Shown piece after piece: positions 57,401 through 60,315 of a stretch of DNA of 64,000 nucleotides; within the stretch, counting starts at the first letter, position 1, and each line of letters begins with the position of its first letter. The stretch is from positions 1 to 64,000 of the forward strand of contig JAECUM010009479.1 in assembly GCA_016617855.1 (NCBI GenBank). The letters run 5' to 3'. Made by a program: the position numbers and the translations under genes. The notes beneath the pieces were generated by a model. The model had not been told where the DNA came from, searched no databases, and saw nothing but the letters and a program-made list of their open reading frames with translations. Source of the stretch: Megalonaias nervosa (lineage: Eukaryota > Mollusca > Bivalvia > Unionida > Unionidae).

Positions 57401-60315
57401 CCTCTTCAGAAAACCTTAACTGAAGATTATATCAAAGCAAGGGCAGATGATTTAAGTTCTTCATGACAATGTGATACGTTTTGGCAAGTTGTACATCTGA
57501 ACTACTGAAATACCATGAGCAACCTGGGCAACCTGAGACACCTTCATCTGCAAAGTCCTGGATGGTGTTACCATCATGTATTGCCTGCCCACATTTAATG
57601 AGTATGCAGACATCATGTTGATCTCTTACTCGGAGAAGCAGCTGCAGGGTGCCATGAAGTTGTGTATATCAGATAAAGTGAATCAGTGGTATCCATGGGT
57701 TACAACAACCCCATGTTAGACTGCAATCATAGGAAGTCTGACATTAATGTTTTAGTTCACGTCCTTCATGCAGATTGAGCCAGGTAGGAAGACATTCCTT
57801 AATCTGGCTTTTGCTCGGTCTTTGCAGACAGCTGGGTGACCTTTGTCACGGGCAAGAATTACACGTTTTACAGCATCAATACAGTATGTGCCAGCATTGG
57901 TGAGCCAAGATTGTGAGCACTATCAATGTTCCATGCATTCTCTGGTTGGTATACCACATCAGAAACAAGGGCAAGAAGTTAACCTGGTGGGCCTATGAAG
58001 AGGTCAGAGACATTTGCATATCTGGATCATCACCCCTTTGTAGTCCTGAATGTAGACACTGATCGCTTCCAGAAGCTTGAAAGACTGACTGTCATCTTGT
58101 ATGACAAAACTAGTCCTTTGGGTTGTGTCAGAGAGACAAGAAAGTAACTCCACCACCTTAAGACTTGATCCAAGGACATGATACCAACCGCACATGATGC
58201 TCTGCTTCATCATAACCAATGGGCAGTTGGAATCGGGATGTCTGGCACACAGACACAGCAAGTGGTTCATTCTCCACAGGAATTTGCCTGGGCCAAGGTA
58301 TCAGAATCGTGCTGCTAGTTTGGATGACAATTGCAGAGGTCTCCAGAGCATGCAAAGGAGACTGTTGCAAGTGCAAATGCAGCAAAGTCAATATGGACTG
58401 TTGATCACTTTGCAATTGCAAATGTAATTCACATAAAGCTGACCCAAACAAAGAGAACATTGCAGTTGTGTGAATGACAGCACGGAGACACTGAGAACTT
58501 TACATATGTGTGAGATAATGCTGTGAGACAGTGAGAACTATGAATGTGGTAATTTTTTTGGAAAATGAGTATTTGCTAGAATAAATATGGTAGTATTTGG
58601 TATTATTAGTGTATAGGTAGTATTTTAATGTCCAAACTCTGATTTATTTTTCTCACAAATAACCATTTTATATATAGCATTCTTAGTGACTCCAGTCACT
58701 TGTGTTATGTAATATTTAATCCTTGGTTTGGTCATCATGGATTTTGTTGGGTTTTTCTTTTCTAAAAGCTAAAAAAAGTGTCAGGAGAACTCATAGGCTA
58801 AATTATATTAATAGACCCTAAGTGAGCCTCATGCCAAATTTGTTTTTATCTGCCTGGTAGAAGTAAAATCACAAAGCCACCTGACTAGATGTCCTATACT
58901 CTTGAGACCAGGTCAAAAGAGGATGGTGCTTTGCATGTAGGCTTTGACAAAGGAGTCAGACTAAGGTCATGCTCTTTTCAATTCTGGCCCTCGAATATAA
59001 ATTGGAGGAAGGAATAATTAGCTTGGACTTGGGACTAGAATCACAGAAATGGAAAGCAATACAAAAGTAGGTAAGCATTGCATTATTAAAATTAATTTTA
59101 ATACCCCCTCCTAAAAATAACTTAATGTAACTTGCTTTGATTGGGTTGTATCCTGAAGGATTCTGTTCTGTTTCAGACATCTGATCTTGGTCATGTGCTT
59201 TGTCTCATGATCTAGACAAGATTGTTGATCGACTGCTGTGGTCATTGTCCACTTTATGGCTAACTCAATAGTCAATGAGTGTCAGTTTGAAATTTATCAA
59301 ATGTTACTTTTAACAGTTTTTCCAAAAAAATCTTAGGTGGTGCTTCTCAGAAATGGAATAGCAAAATGGGATATTATTCATACTGTGATATTCCATGGTG
59401 CTCGCTAAAATGGTACATTCTGTCAGTGACTTCTTTTGACTTGTTCTTCCCATCTTCCATTTAGAATGACATGCAGATGTATTGCTTTGTCATGGCACTG
59501 GCAAGAAAGTCTTACCTAGTCACCAGCTTCTATCCCAGTGTTTGTAAGGGTGATAAATTATAGACACATGGATGATAATATGACTGATTTTTGCTTTTTA
59601 GTTTGTATTTTTTGGTGTTTTAACATTTATTAGTTGAACTTTTACCTATCTTCACTGTATTAATGAATAGGTGGCCCGCTTCCAATGCTTTAACGAATAG
59701 ATGGCCCACTTCCAATGCGTTAAGGAATACATGACCCACTTCCAGTGCTTTAAGGAATAGATAGCCCACTTCCAATGCTTTAACCAATAGACAGCCCACT
59801 TCCAGTGCTTTAACAAATAGATGACCTGCTTCCAATGCTTTAACCAATAGATAGCCCACTTCAAATGCTTTAACCAATAGATTACCCACTTCCAATGCTT
59901 TATCCAATAGATAGCCCACTTCTAATGCTTTAACCAATAAATAGCTCACTTCAAATGCTTTAACCAATAGATGGCCCACTTCAATGCTTTAACTATTGCA
60001 CCACCATGTGGTGGCTGTCTTTAACAAAAGCTATGAAATGTCACTAGAAATCCGTGCTCAAACAATGAAAGGTCAAGTACACAGGATTCTTTGGTTGTAT
60101 GCTGCTAAATCCACACTGCATCATTGCAGACAAAACTTAATTTATTTCCTTTTTATTTACTTTAGCCTCCTACCTTCGAACACTACAACCAGATGCTGAC
60201 AGGACTGGAAAAAGCAACTCAAGACCTCCATGAAGCTGTGAAGAAACTTGACCCAGTGTTTCTTTCCATTGATCTCAGTTCTCTGAAATTGACAGACTCT
60301 TTGTCAAACAAACAG
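9389..60315 (+). CDS. NAA25: NAA25 (NatB auxiliary subunit), partial gene, 14 exons in window
   Basis: Gene-level entry. NAA25 is the non-catalytic, TPR-rich subunit that anchors the catalytic subunit NAA20 at the ribosome. NatB acetylates nascent chains that begin Met-Asp, Met-Glu, Met-Asn or Met-Gln. Coding exons: 9389-9499, 15529-15598, 17599-17698, 20950-20997, 23971-24074, 24508-24560, 25805-25877, 27625-27667, 29620-29823, 39091-39214, 41591-41650, 46684-46781, 49649-49753, 60166-60315. They total 1343 nt (~447 codons). Every junction keeps phase and no stop occurs. Diagnostic stretches against the remembered human protein include SPSN..MKLILIKLYC, TTEYLISSYKFGSF, TAERMLLDLVLE, CDNRDF, WLKVRNLTMRI, YPF and a Lys-rich KRNKKKKG. 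Expected family length is ~970 residues, so the N-terminal half is upstream. The final ~30-40 residues are not identified. All introns are GT-AG except the one after 39214, which fits GC-AG. The gene exceeds 51 kb because its introns are full of transposons. Confidence 0.94.
9484..9727 (+). repeat. Tandem copies of the NAA25 splice donor
   Basis: The junction of the 9389-9499 exon, TGTACCATGG|GTAAGTT, is followed by four diverged repeats of 50-60 bp: TGCACAATGGGTAGGTTG (9545), TGTACCAGTGGTAAGTTG (9597), TTTACCATGGGTAAGTTG (9654) and TGTACCATGGGAAAATTG (9706). Each carries the same downstream phrases (AATTTATTCTTCC, CACTGAGCATTGCTT). At least three repeats keep a usable-looking donor. Reading past the true donor meets a stop quickly. 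Confidence 0.85.
9728..9758 (+). repeat. Left inverted terminal repeat of DIRS copy A
   Basis: Reads ATTTCTCTGTCAAATACATT followed by AACCAATCACT. It pairs with 14139-14169 and matches the left end of copy B at 31978-32008. Confidence 0.85.
11395..12450 (+). pseudogene. DIRS RNase H end and tyrosine recombinase, broken
   Basis: Recognisable pieces on the + strand are, in order: an RNase H/polymerase tail with IILIAPLRWDKSW-like spacing and SLLDLT; a recombinase N-terminal part (KVYAGKWHIFF, then CHANDVTSLSDI); and a longer open stretch from 11969 with SMDPNVLQFSSDGSVILMTQ and LGYIAKKR. The last resembles the family's strand-and-turn region (H-A-L-S...DGSV.L...P.FLAKNQ). Several stops and frameshifts occur. 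I could not place the catalytic Arg-His-Arg-Tyr set, so no activity is expected. Confidence 0.65.
14139..14169 (-). repeat. Right inverted terminal repeat of DIRS copy A
   Basis: Reads TGTGATTGGGTGATGTATTT then GACAGAGAAAT, the reverse complement of the left end with about two mismatches. The sequence beyond it (to about 14300) is also similar to the region right of copy B (35407-35490), so the element may extend further right, as in DIRS elements with unequal ends. Confidence 0.85.
14900..15360 (+). mobile_element. Foldback element, split by a SINE
   Basis: Left part: AGTTACAAGTCTAGTCCAGC, CAAACTACACAGACCAAGAT. Right part after the SINE: CAGATCTGCTGGCAC...TTTGCAGTAGGACTTGTAAG. The outer ends are inverted copies, and inner phrases (AGACCCAGATCTGCTGGC) are repeated. 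Similar units lie at 15623-15785, 16985-17190 and 25405-25606. Confidence 0.7.
15035..15284 (+). mobile_element. Full-length tRNA-derived SINE (type 1) with target-site duplication
   Basis: The head has RNA polymerase III box A-like GTGGCTGAGTGGTC and box B-like GGTTCGAGTC. The body contains GTGAGAAAGCTTGCCAGTAG and ACTGGCCGCCATGTATAGCC, and the tail is (CAA)n. It is flanked by a perfect 14 bp duplication CCAGATCTGCTGGC (15021-15034 and 15285-15298), which marks it as an inserted retroposon. It sits inside a foldback element, so it is the younger of the two. Confidence 0.93.
15529..15598 (+). CDS. NAA25: NAA25 exon
   Basis: Acceptor after a strong pyrimidine tract (TTTTCTTTCTTTTTATAG), donor GG|GTATGA. 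Two bases complete the Gly begun by the previous exon; 22 codons and two bases follow. The peptide A-F-G-P-C-P-V-L-Y-D-G-M-E-I-K-H-V-M-N-D then TLG matches human GAFEPVVDLYSSLDAKHIQHDTIG. The H-V-M-N-D-T-L-G end is the best anchor. The upstream intron is ~6 kb and is largely occupied by a DIRS element. Confidence 0.92.
15623..15790 (+). mobile_element. Diverged foldback element
   Basis: Contains TTTAAGTCCAACAGCAAGCT, ACACACCCAGAACTGCC, a central CAGTTTCTATACAGTTTG and a closing CAGTCTGTGACGGCAGACTA, in the same order as the copies at 16985 and 25405 but with many changes. It begins only ~25 bp after a NAA25 exon. Confidence 0.5.
15838..16013 (+). mobile_element. tRNA-derived SINE (type 2)
   Basis: Head with AACAGTGGTTAGCAAGC and box B-like GGTTCGAATCC. 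The body has GGGTCAGCTACCATGGTGTG, CCTTTGCCAAGGAACTTGAC and CACTAAATAACTTAC, and ends TAAAGCACCAAACTAAATGA. Related copies: 16646-16829, 31541-31650 and 36015-36180 (reverse). Confidence 0.8.
16646..16829 (+). mobile_element. tRNA-derived SINE (type 2)
   Basis: GCACAGTGGTTAATGTTGTG, box B-like GGGTTCAATCC, then GCCTTGGCACTAAATAAACT and the end CTGTAAAACACCAAATATAT. Same layout as 15838-16013 with clear divergence. Confidence 0.8.
16985..17190 (+). mobile_element. Foldback element
   Basis: Starts TTGCTTACAAGTCCAACTAC. It carries GCAGATCAGAGTCTG, AAACTGCATAGACCCAGATC and TAGATCTGGGTCTGTGCAGT, and ends TGGACTCAACTTATG. AAACTGCATAGACCCAGATC and GATCTGGGTCTGTGCAGTTT are near-perfect inverted copies about 25 bp apart, so the right half can form a strong hairpin. 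Confidence 0.8.
17599..17698 (+). CDS. NAA25: NAA25 exon
   Basis: Acceptor GTTGACAG, donor GAG|GTACCC. One base completes Gly and 33 codons follow, ending in Glu. The peptide begins HVVSNHVARLGHYTAA and ends MLRFFTVNHKE. It matches human YLLTRYAESLGQYAAAS...ALRFFHSNQKD. This is a TPR helix pair with the conserved RFF...H/N-x-K end. The donor is weak after position +4 (GTACCC), so use of this site should be checked in RNA. Confidence 0.92.
17930..17992. repeat. (TTCTC)n-(CT)n microsatellite
   Basis: Three to four TCTTC units followed by ~38 bp of CT dinucleotides. Confidence 0.95.
18196..18439 (-). mobile_element. Full-length tRNA-derived SINE (type 1), reverse
   Basis: Reverse complement of the 15035 family: (TTG)n tail first, then GGCTATACATGGCGGCCAGT, GGCAAGCTTTCTCACATAAC, box B complement GACTCGAACC and the head GGGCCCC. 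Flanked by GACCCTGTTT on both sides (18186-18195 and 18440-18449). Confidence 0.92.
18650..19235. mobile_element. Possible small TIR element
   Basis: TACAGTCAACCCTGGTTATC at 18650 looks like the TA-flanked end of a Tc1/pogo-type element, followed by the internal phrases CATAACCGGGT and ATATCCGGGTTCAT. A weak inverted counterpart, AATAACCAAGATTATATATA then TCCAGGTTAATATATGACAG, lies near 19200-19235. The match is imperfect and no coding sequence is visible. Confidence 0.4.
20350..20890 (+). repeat. Minisatellite, ~40 bp units
   Basis: More than ten diverged units built from ACCATACAAGACCACATGAT and AGGTTCAGGAGACTCATTTAG. Units vary by small deletions. The array ends 60 bp before the 48 nt NAA25 exon at 20950. 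Confidence 0.85.
20950..20997 (+). CDS. NAA25: NAA25 exon (48 nt micro-exon)
   Basis: Acceptor CTTTCAG, donor AAAG|GTAAGA, 16 codons in phase 0 reading TTEYLISSYKFGSFAK. It matches human TSEYIIQAYKYGAFEK residue for residue in length. Too short to find without homology. It lies ~60 bp after a minisatellite. Confidence 0.93.
21001..22183 (+). other. Intron, nothing recognised
   Basis: AT-rich sequence between the 20950 exon and a microsatellite. No exon, RNA gene or transposon end seen. Confidence 0.5.
22184..22260. repeat. (GA)n microsatellite
   Basis: ~75 bp of GA dinucleotides with two or three interruptions. The antisense open frame through it is a Ser-Leu artefact. Confidence 0.95.
22937..23257. 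mobile_element. Small TIR element with internal 71 bp tandem repeat
   Basis: Left end CAGTAAAACCTGTCTCGAAA then GACCAC, next to TA. Right end GGTGGTCTTTCAAGGGAGGA then TCTACTTTAC, an imperfect inverted copy. Inside, a 71 bp unit (starting CCTGTCTTGAGAGACCAGAT) is repeated three times at 22979, 23050 and 23121 with very few differences. No coding sequence. Confidence 0.65.
23668..23916 (-). mobile_element. Full-length tRNA-derived SINE (type 1), reverse
   Basis: (TTG)n tail, GGCTATACGTGGCGACCAGT, GCAAGCTTTCTCACATAACC, box B complement GACTCGAACC, and the head ending CCACTCGGGGCCCC. Flanking duplication CATTGGCCAGGTAT / CATTGACCAGGTAT (23654-23667 and 23917-23930), one mismatch in 14. Confidence 0.93.
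23971..24074 (+). CDS. NAA25: NAA25 exon
   Basis: Acceptor CATGACAG, donor CAG|GTTAGA; 34 codons plus two bases. The peptide starts IHEFVKFREKLQNSLQYA and continues TAERMLLDLVLETD. It matches human IPEFIAFRNRLNNSLHF...RTERMLLDLLLEA. ERMLLDL is the most conserved stretch in the window. A tRNA-derived SINE in reverse orientation ends ~55 bp upstream (23916), close to the branch-point zone of this acceptor. Confidence 0.95.
24508..24560 (+). CDS. NAA25: NAA25 exon
   Basis: Acceptor TTTTCACAG, donor AAAG|GTATGT. One base completes Ser, then 17 codons and one base follow. The peptide is HTKTEQMITYMEIDPEK. It corresponds to the poorly conserved human stretch ISTSLAESIKSMNLRPEED. Support rests mainly on exact phase with both neighbours, good splice sites and the Asp completed across the next junction. 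Confidence 0.88.
25405..25606 (+). mobile_element. Foldback element
   Basis: Best-preserved copy. Outer arms CCCACAAGTCAGGTCTAACT and AGATGGACTCGACTTGTAAG. Inner arms AAACTGCACAGACCCAGATC (25428) and GCAGATCTGGGTCTGTGCAG (25550) are perfect inverted copies over nearly their whole length. Central diverged copies of the same phrase face both ways (GGCAGATCAGGGTCTGTG; AAACTGCATAGACCCCAATC). About 200 bp, no coding capacity. Confidence 0.85.
25805..25877 (+). CDS. NAA25: NAA25 exon
   Basis: Acceptor chosen as TTTCTTTGAAG before 25805. It is the only upstream AG that keeps the phase, joining G to AT to make Asp. 23 codons and two bases follow, donor AAG|GTAAAT. The peptide KTEYDELCDNRDFAVMTNCE matches human DIPWEDLRDNRDLNVFFSWDP. 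DNRD is a clear family signature. The open frame continues upstream of the chosen acceptor, so the exact start could move, but other AGs break the frame. Confidence 0.88.
26280..26425 (+). mobile_element. Diverged SINE (type 1) fragment
   Basis: AATGTGGGTATGTGAGAAAA, TTTGCCAGTAGCTTTCTGTG, ATGCTGGCTGCCATATATAC and GTGTGCTGAAAAATAACAAA follow the order of the full SINE. The tRNA-like head is lost or unrecognisable. Confidence 0.75.
27625..27667 (+). CDS. NAA25: NAA25 exon (43 nt micro-exon)
   Basis: Acceptor TTTTTCTTGCAG, donor GAG|GTAAGT, both strong. One base completes Arg and 14 codons follow: FNLKELQQKSFEEE. It matches the human acidic turn VSEEHKKLSLEEE that precedes the conserved TLWLRIRSL helix. 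Confidence 0.9.
28346..28565 (+). mobile_element. tRNA-derived SINE (type 1), old copy
   Basis: Head GGTCCTGGGTGACCAAGTGG, then GAGTATGTGAGAAAGCTTGC, ACTGGCCACCATGTATAGCC and the tail CATTAAAACCCACCAAAAG. More diverged than the 15035 copy; box B has decayed. Confidence 0.85.
29620..29823 (+). CDS. NAA25: NAA25 exon (largest in window)
   Basis: Acceptor TTCCTGTAG, donor AAAG|GTAATT, 68 codons in phase 0. It starts KAWLKVRNLTMRILAAAVIL, matching human TLWLRIRSLTLRLISGL. It continues with a hydrophilic linker (HEKNGVENGANKP; human EKTAENG) and a helix with SRLKSQLENHMESHQ (human RLLLQQLEATLETG). This is part of the C-terminal helical domain that wraps the complex. Confidence 0.95.
29900..31250 (+). 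repeat. Diverged tandem repeat, ~110-130 bp units
   Basis: Recurrent phrases in fixed order: GAATTTGATCATGTGTGACA, GAAAGCATCCTGGC, GACCT..., ACAAATGATGCTGATCTGCC, and ATGGCCACC. Roughly ten units, heavily diverged. The same phrases make a shorter block at 47730-48200, so this is a dispersed family that occurs in tandem runs. Confidence 0.75.
31541..31650 (+). mobile_element. Truncated SINE (type 2)
   Basis: GTTCGGGTCAGCTGCCTTGG, TGTCTATGGGAAAGGCATTT and AAAAGTGCACTTAAAACCAA match the body of the type 2 family; the tRNA-like head is missing. Confidence 0.65.
33127..33205 (+). repeat. 41 bp tandem duplication
   Basis: CTGGAGGTTGAATTGAGGAG followed by TACAGTATTGCCCCTTCAGCT occurs twice in a row within DIRS copy B, with no differences seen. 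Confidence 0.9.
33736..34390 (+). pseudogene. DIRS reverse transcriptase, frameshifted
   Basis: A 196-codon open frame starts RPVIDVSRLAQLI, the usual R-P-V-I-D-L-S-x-L-N motif of this family. It continues with KYLYFSYHGVVYQFCTLPFG (fingers/palm motif F..LPFG) and the active-site box as CMDD at residues 99-102, where the family usually has Y-L-D-D. The thumb region (MEFLKLLGLLRATV) is in another frame from 34209, so a frameshift lies near 34200. The catalytic Asp pair is kept, but the frame is broken. Confidence 0.82.
34650..34990 (+). pseudogene. DIRS RNase H end and methyltransferase-like region, broken
   Basis: SRLNVLADLLSRRGQLHYMK matches the family phrase H-L-N-V-x-A-D-x-L-S-R. It is followed by pieces like those of the DAM-like domain of DIRS polyproteins (SQAQRHKPSMPFQSAGDECE against the P-D-P-x-A-x-x-x-D-A pattern). 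Stops interrupt it. Confidence 0.6.
36015..36180 (-). mobile_element. tRNA-derived SINE (type 2), reverse
   Basis: Reverse complement order: TTTGGTGCTTTACGGCACAG, AGGTTATTTAGTTCTGAGGC, CCATGCCCAAGGACACACC, GGTAGCTGACCCAG, and box B complement GGATTTCAAACCTGCACC. Confidence 0.75.
36233..37901. mobile_element. 1.67 kb TIR DNA transposon with TA target duplication
   Basis: Left end CAGTAGTCCCCCTCTTTTAC then GGCCACC. The right end is its inverted copy (GGCCGTTCAAGAGGGAGACTACTG). TA lies on both sides (36231-36232 and 37902-37903), as in Tc1/mariner/pogo elements. Further copies of the terminal phrase GGTGGCCTTTCGTGAGGGGT occur inside the right end (37730-37815). No transposase frame recognised; GC content is higher than the surrounding intron. 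Most likely non-autonomous. Confidence 0.85.
39091..39214 (+). CDS. NAA25: NAA25 exon with GC splice donor
   Basis: Acceptor TTATTTTCAG. 41 codons plus one base, starting YPFQMAFRTRLCTYLQ and ending LYANTLQDNGL. It matches human YPFLGPVPTRMGGFF...YLVNDIYELDTSGL with almost the same length (42 against 43 residues up to the shared Asp). The only donor in the right phase is TTAG|GCAAGT, a textbook GC donor; it gives G+AT = Asp with the next exon. The GT at 39219 would shift the phase into a stop in the next exon. The last ~50 nt of the exon are unit zero of a minisatellite that fills the start of the intron. Confidence 0.87.
39165..40065 (+). repeat. Minisatellite (46-56 bp units) carrying a GC splice donor
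   Basis: About 18 units, the last ones 46 bp: GTATAGAATGTTATGCCAGT, ACAGTATAGGACAGTGGCAT, AGGCAA. Early units are longer (GTTAGACAGTATGCC). Unit zero is the 3' end of the NAA25 exon at 39091-39214 together with its donor. Most units repeat the donor context TAG|GCAAGT; a few have changed it (GCAAAT at ~39590, GGAAAG at ~39811, GGCATG at ~40046). Confidence 0.95.
40270..41230 (+). repeat. Dispersed repeat block with GGTCAAAGGTCA phrases
   Basis: Phrases such as GGAGGTCAAAGGTCAGGGTC, AAAGGTCAAGGTCAGAGGAA, CATTTGAGACAAGAAAGGTA and GGATGGCTT recur two to four times at ~110-250 bp spacing, and again at 7240-7740. Heavily diverged. No coding capacity seen. Confidence 0.6.
41558..41600 (+). repeat. 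Tandem duplicated splice acceptor
   Basis: TTTCTTTTTAGATAAA occurs twice, 23 bp apart, ending at AG 41567 and AG 41590. Only the second opens a stop-free exon. Confidence 0.9.
41591..41650 (+). CDS. NAA25: NAA25 exon (60 nt)
   Basis: Acceptor TTCTTTTTAG, donor GAAG|GTAAGT. Two bases complete Asp, then 19 codons and one base: KTDSVKEEKLKTCVPSLLE. It matches human TMEIQERIENSFKSLLDQLKD in spacing and in the SLL motif. A copy of the acceptor lies 23 bp upstream (AG at 41566-41567), but using it would bring in an in-frame TAG, so the proximal acceptor is chosen. Confidence 0.88.
41800..42270 (+). repeat. Dispersed repeat, two or more diverged units
   Basis: Phrases GAGGATGCATCTTAAAGAGT / GAGGAGATGCATCTTTTTGA, GACCTATATTTCACAC and CTGACTTTGATTAAAT recur about 300 bp apart. 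Related phrases (GACCTATATTTCATGTTCAC, CATGAAATTTGGTGTGAG) are seen at 43720-43930. Confidence 0.6.
42305..42640. repeat. Self-complementary TAGTAA/TTACTA repeat
   Basis: Interleaved AAAATATTACTTAGTAATTA and TTATTTTACTTGGTAAAATA units of ~30-35 bp. Each unit is itself nearly palindromic, so both strands read almost the same. Highly AT-rich; no coding sequence. Confidence 0.8.
42641..44999 (+). other. Intron, nothing firmly recognised
   Basis: 42720-42920 is rich in GCAAGCTTG-like phrases and is otherwise unexplained. 43630-43980 has further diverged copies of the 41800 repeat. No exon seen. Confidence 0.4.
45028..45333 (+). mobile_element. tRNA-derived SINE (type 3) with perfect target-site duplication
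   Basis: Head with TAGTGGTTCGAGCGTATGCC, box B-like GGGTTTGAACCCC, then GCCTCGCTTGGTGCTCAGCA, a ~200 bp unrelated body and a (CA)n tail. Flanked by ACCAGTCAGCTGTT (45014-45027 and 45334-45347), 14 of 14 identical. The head and body differ from the other two SINE types. Confidence 0.93.
45348..46683 (+). other. Intron, nothing firmly recognised
   Basis: AT-rich. 46020-46330 contains two diverged copies of a phrase with GGTTAGATTTTCAGGTCGTT / TGATTAGATTTTCAATCCAT. No exon until 46684. Confidence 0.4.
46684..46781 (+). CDS. NAA25: NAA25 exon
   Basis: Acceptor TCTATTTTGCAG, donor GAG|GTAAGT, both strong. Two bases complete Gly, then 32 codons: LVAKHKCSLVREQENGH and then CINAEAFENLVLCAE. It matches human VFSKCKGDLLEVKDGNLKTHPTLLENLVFFVE. 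The ENLV..xE end is the clearest anchor. Confidence 0.92.
46855..47160 (+). repeat. Probable dispersed repeat beginning TTTAGCTC
   Basis: TTTAGCTCTCTACTGTTCAT then GTGAGCTTATGGGATGGCAA and GTGTCCGTTGTTCAGTG has the layout of a dispersed repeat; a related TTTAGCTCACC start lies at 48657. Identification is by phrase memory only. Confidence 0.35.
47730..48200 (+). repeat. Diverged tandem repeat, same family as 29900-31250
   Basis: GAATTTGATCAAATGTGACA, GAAAGCATCCTGACAGGAGG, AATAATGCTGATCAGCC and AGACATGGCCACCAG recur at ~110-130 bp spacing, three to four units. Confidence 0.75.
48412..48492. repeat. (GT)n-(AT)n microsatellite
   Basis: ~20 bp of GT then ~55 bp of AT dinucleotides. Confidence 0.95.
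49455..49550 (+). repeat. ~44 bp tandem duplication
   Basis: GGAATTAATGTTTGATAGGT and GATAACAGATTGATCACTTT are repeated once with small changes (GATATGTGATAATAACAGAC). It lies ~100 bp before the 49649 exon. Confidence 0.8.
49649..49753 (+). CDS. NAA25: NAA25 exon with Lys-rich tail
   Basis: Acceptor TATTTCAG, donor CCG|GTAATT, 35 codons in phase 0. SVSHITVLAGVCHRILKP matches human TISVILWVSSYCESVLRP. It is followed by a basic run KRNKKKKG, matching the human KKKKKKK stretch. The basic segment is conserved in position and may contribute to ribosome or RNA contact; that role is inference. Confidence 0.93.
50073..50222 (-). mobile_element. Possible tRNA-derived SINE, reverse
   Basis: GTGCTTTGTGGCACAACAAC and the complement of a box B-like motif (GAATTGAACCTGCACC) suggest a SINE in reverse orientation. 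The body is not clearly one of the three types above. Confidence 0.5.
50807..51270 (+). pseudogene. hAT-like transposase N-terminal fragment, frameshifted
   Basis: Starts MLKRKAE then, past a stop, SEFSPGKTRKQNWKDN and KGENFTLCKLCNVISLLGME. This looks like the zinc-finger/BED-like head of hAT-type transposases, which have C-x2-C followed by a G-x-G or G-H-G turn. After a frameshift the text continues INFLLEMNLPLSV-like and CTHFPDSKIATDYWCARLKT, matching the family phrase E-H-N-L-P...M-F-P-D-S-x-I-A-x-x-Y-x-C. It breaks off before the catalytic domain. Assignment to hAT is from remembered family phrases. Confidence 0.6.
51365..51439. repeat. 35 bp stem, 5 nt loop perfect-hairpin candidate
   Basis: Arms 51365-51399 and 51405-51439 are inverted copies at 31 of 35 positions, around the loop TGGAA. 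Arm core: TTGCACCTTCTGAA then GGCACCCTTG. Confidence 0.9.
51800..53460. other. Intron, nothing firmly recognised
   Basis: Contains isolated transposon-like phrases (GTAAGACTTACGGC near 52376, GGGGTTGGCAGGTCTG near 53050) but no coding block or bounded element. Confidence 0.4.
53470..56300 (+). mobile_element. DIRS-like retrotransposon relic (copy C, different subfamily)
   Basis: GC-richer than the flanks. On the + strand a gag-like region (about 54360-55210, with a Ser/Gln/Lys-rich end) runs into a gag/RT junction like FFKDLVRHQVHSTLKDGY (family: F-x-x-x-W...W-V...L...G-Y). Then comes a jump to tyrosine-recombinase text at about 55560-55830: MKGYRTAL, then LKFPRG and SSGFELQGPVTL, as in I-K-G-Y-R-T-A-L...R-S-F-x-L-x-R-P-V. 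Most of the reverse transcriptase is gone and stops are frequent. Ends not determined. Confidence 0.62.
56727..57179 (-). pseudogene. Non-LTR retrotransposon endonuclease (EEP) N-terminal fragment
   Basis: A 150-codon antisense frame reads LRVLQLNVEGLSAAKQTFIS and then VDIICLQETCVAGGYTIGGS. This is the start of an apurinic-type endonuclease of non-LTR elements: the L-N-V-x-G-L motif with the catalytic Asn, and the L-Q-E-T motif with the metal-binding Glu. It continues through a strand region to VQVGGYKIANVYKPP (the usual N-V-Y-x-P-P motif) and then stops before the His/Asp motifs. Likely a short truncated piece. Confidence 0.85.
57180..58500. other. Unrecognised GC-richer segment, probably transposon debris
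   Basis: Base composition matches the neighbouring elements rather than the intron. Frames of 60-110 codons occur on both strands (57131-57466 +, 58004-58460 -), but I recognise none. It may be the continuation of the element that carries the antisense endonuclease. Confidence 0.4.
59655..59995 (-). repeat. 30 bp minisatellite
   Basis: Eleven units of CCAATGCTTTAACCAATAGA TAGCCCACTT with point changes. Because 30 is a multiple of three, several frames stay open; the antisense one would give a decapeptide repeat VKALEVGYLL. No homology or start context supports a protein. Confidence 0.93.
60166..60315 (+). CDS. NAA25: NAA25 exon (last one recognised)
   Basis: Acceptor TTTACTTTAG, donor CAG|GTAAAA, 50 codons in phase 0. 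The peptide begins PPTFEHYNQMLTGLEKATQD and ends SLSNKQ. It matches human PPVFTSFQDYVTGLQTLISNVVDHIKGLE and the following LKLEEL..TSLSPEE. About 30-40 residues of the family C-terminus should follow in one more exon; I could not identify it in the remaining 3.7 kb. The intron before this exon is 10.4 kb. Confidence 0.93.

Noticed and set aside
57131..57466. 111-codon + frame as a host gene
   Set aside because: Lies in transposon debris and overlaps the start of the antisense endonuclease frame; not recognised, so left as unassigned.
59620..59979. 119-codon antisense frame with a decapeptide repeat
   Set aside because: Explained by a 30 bp minisatellite, whose period keeps frames open; no homology or start context.
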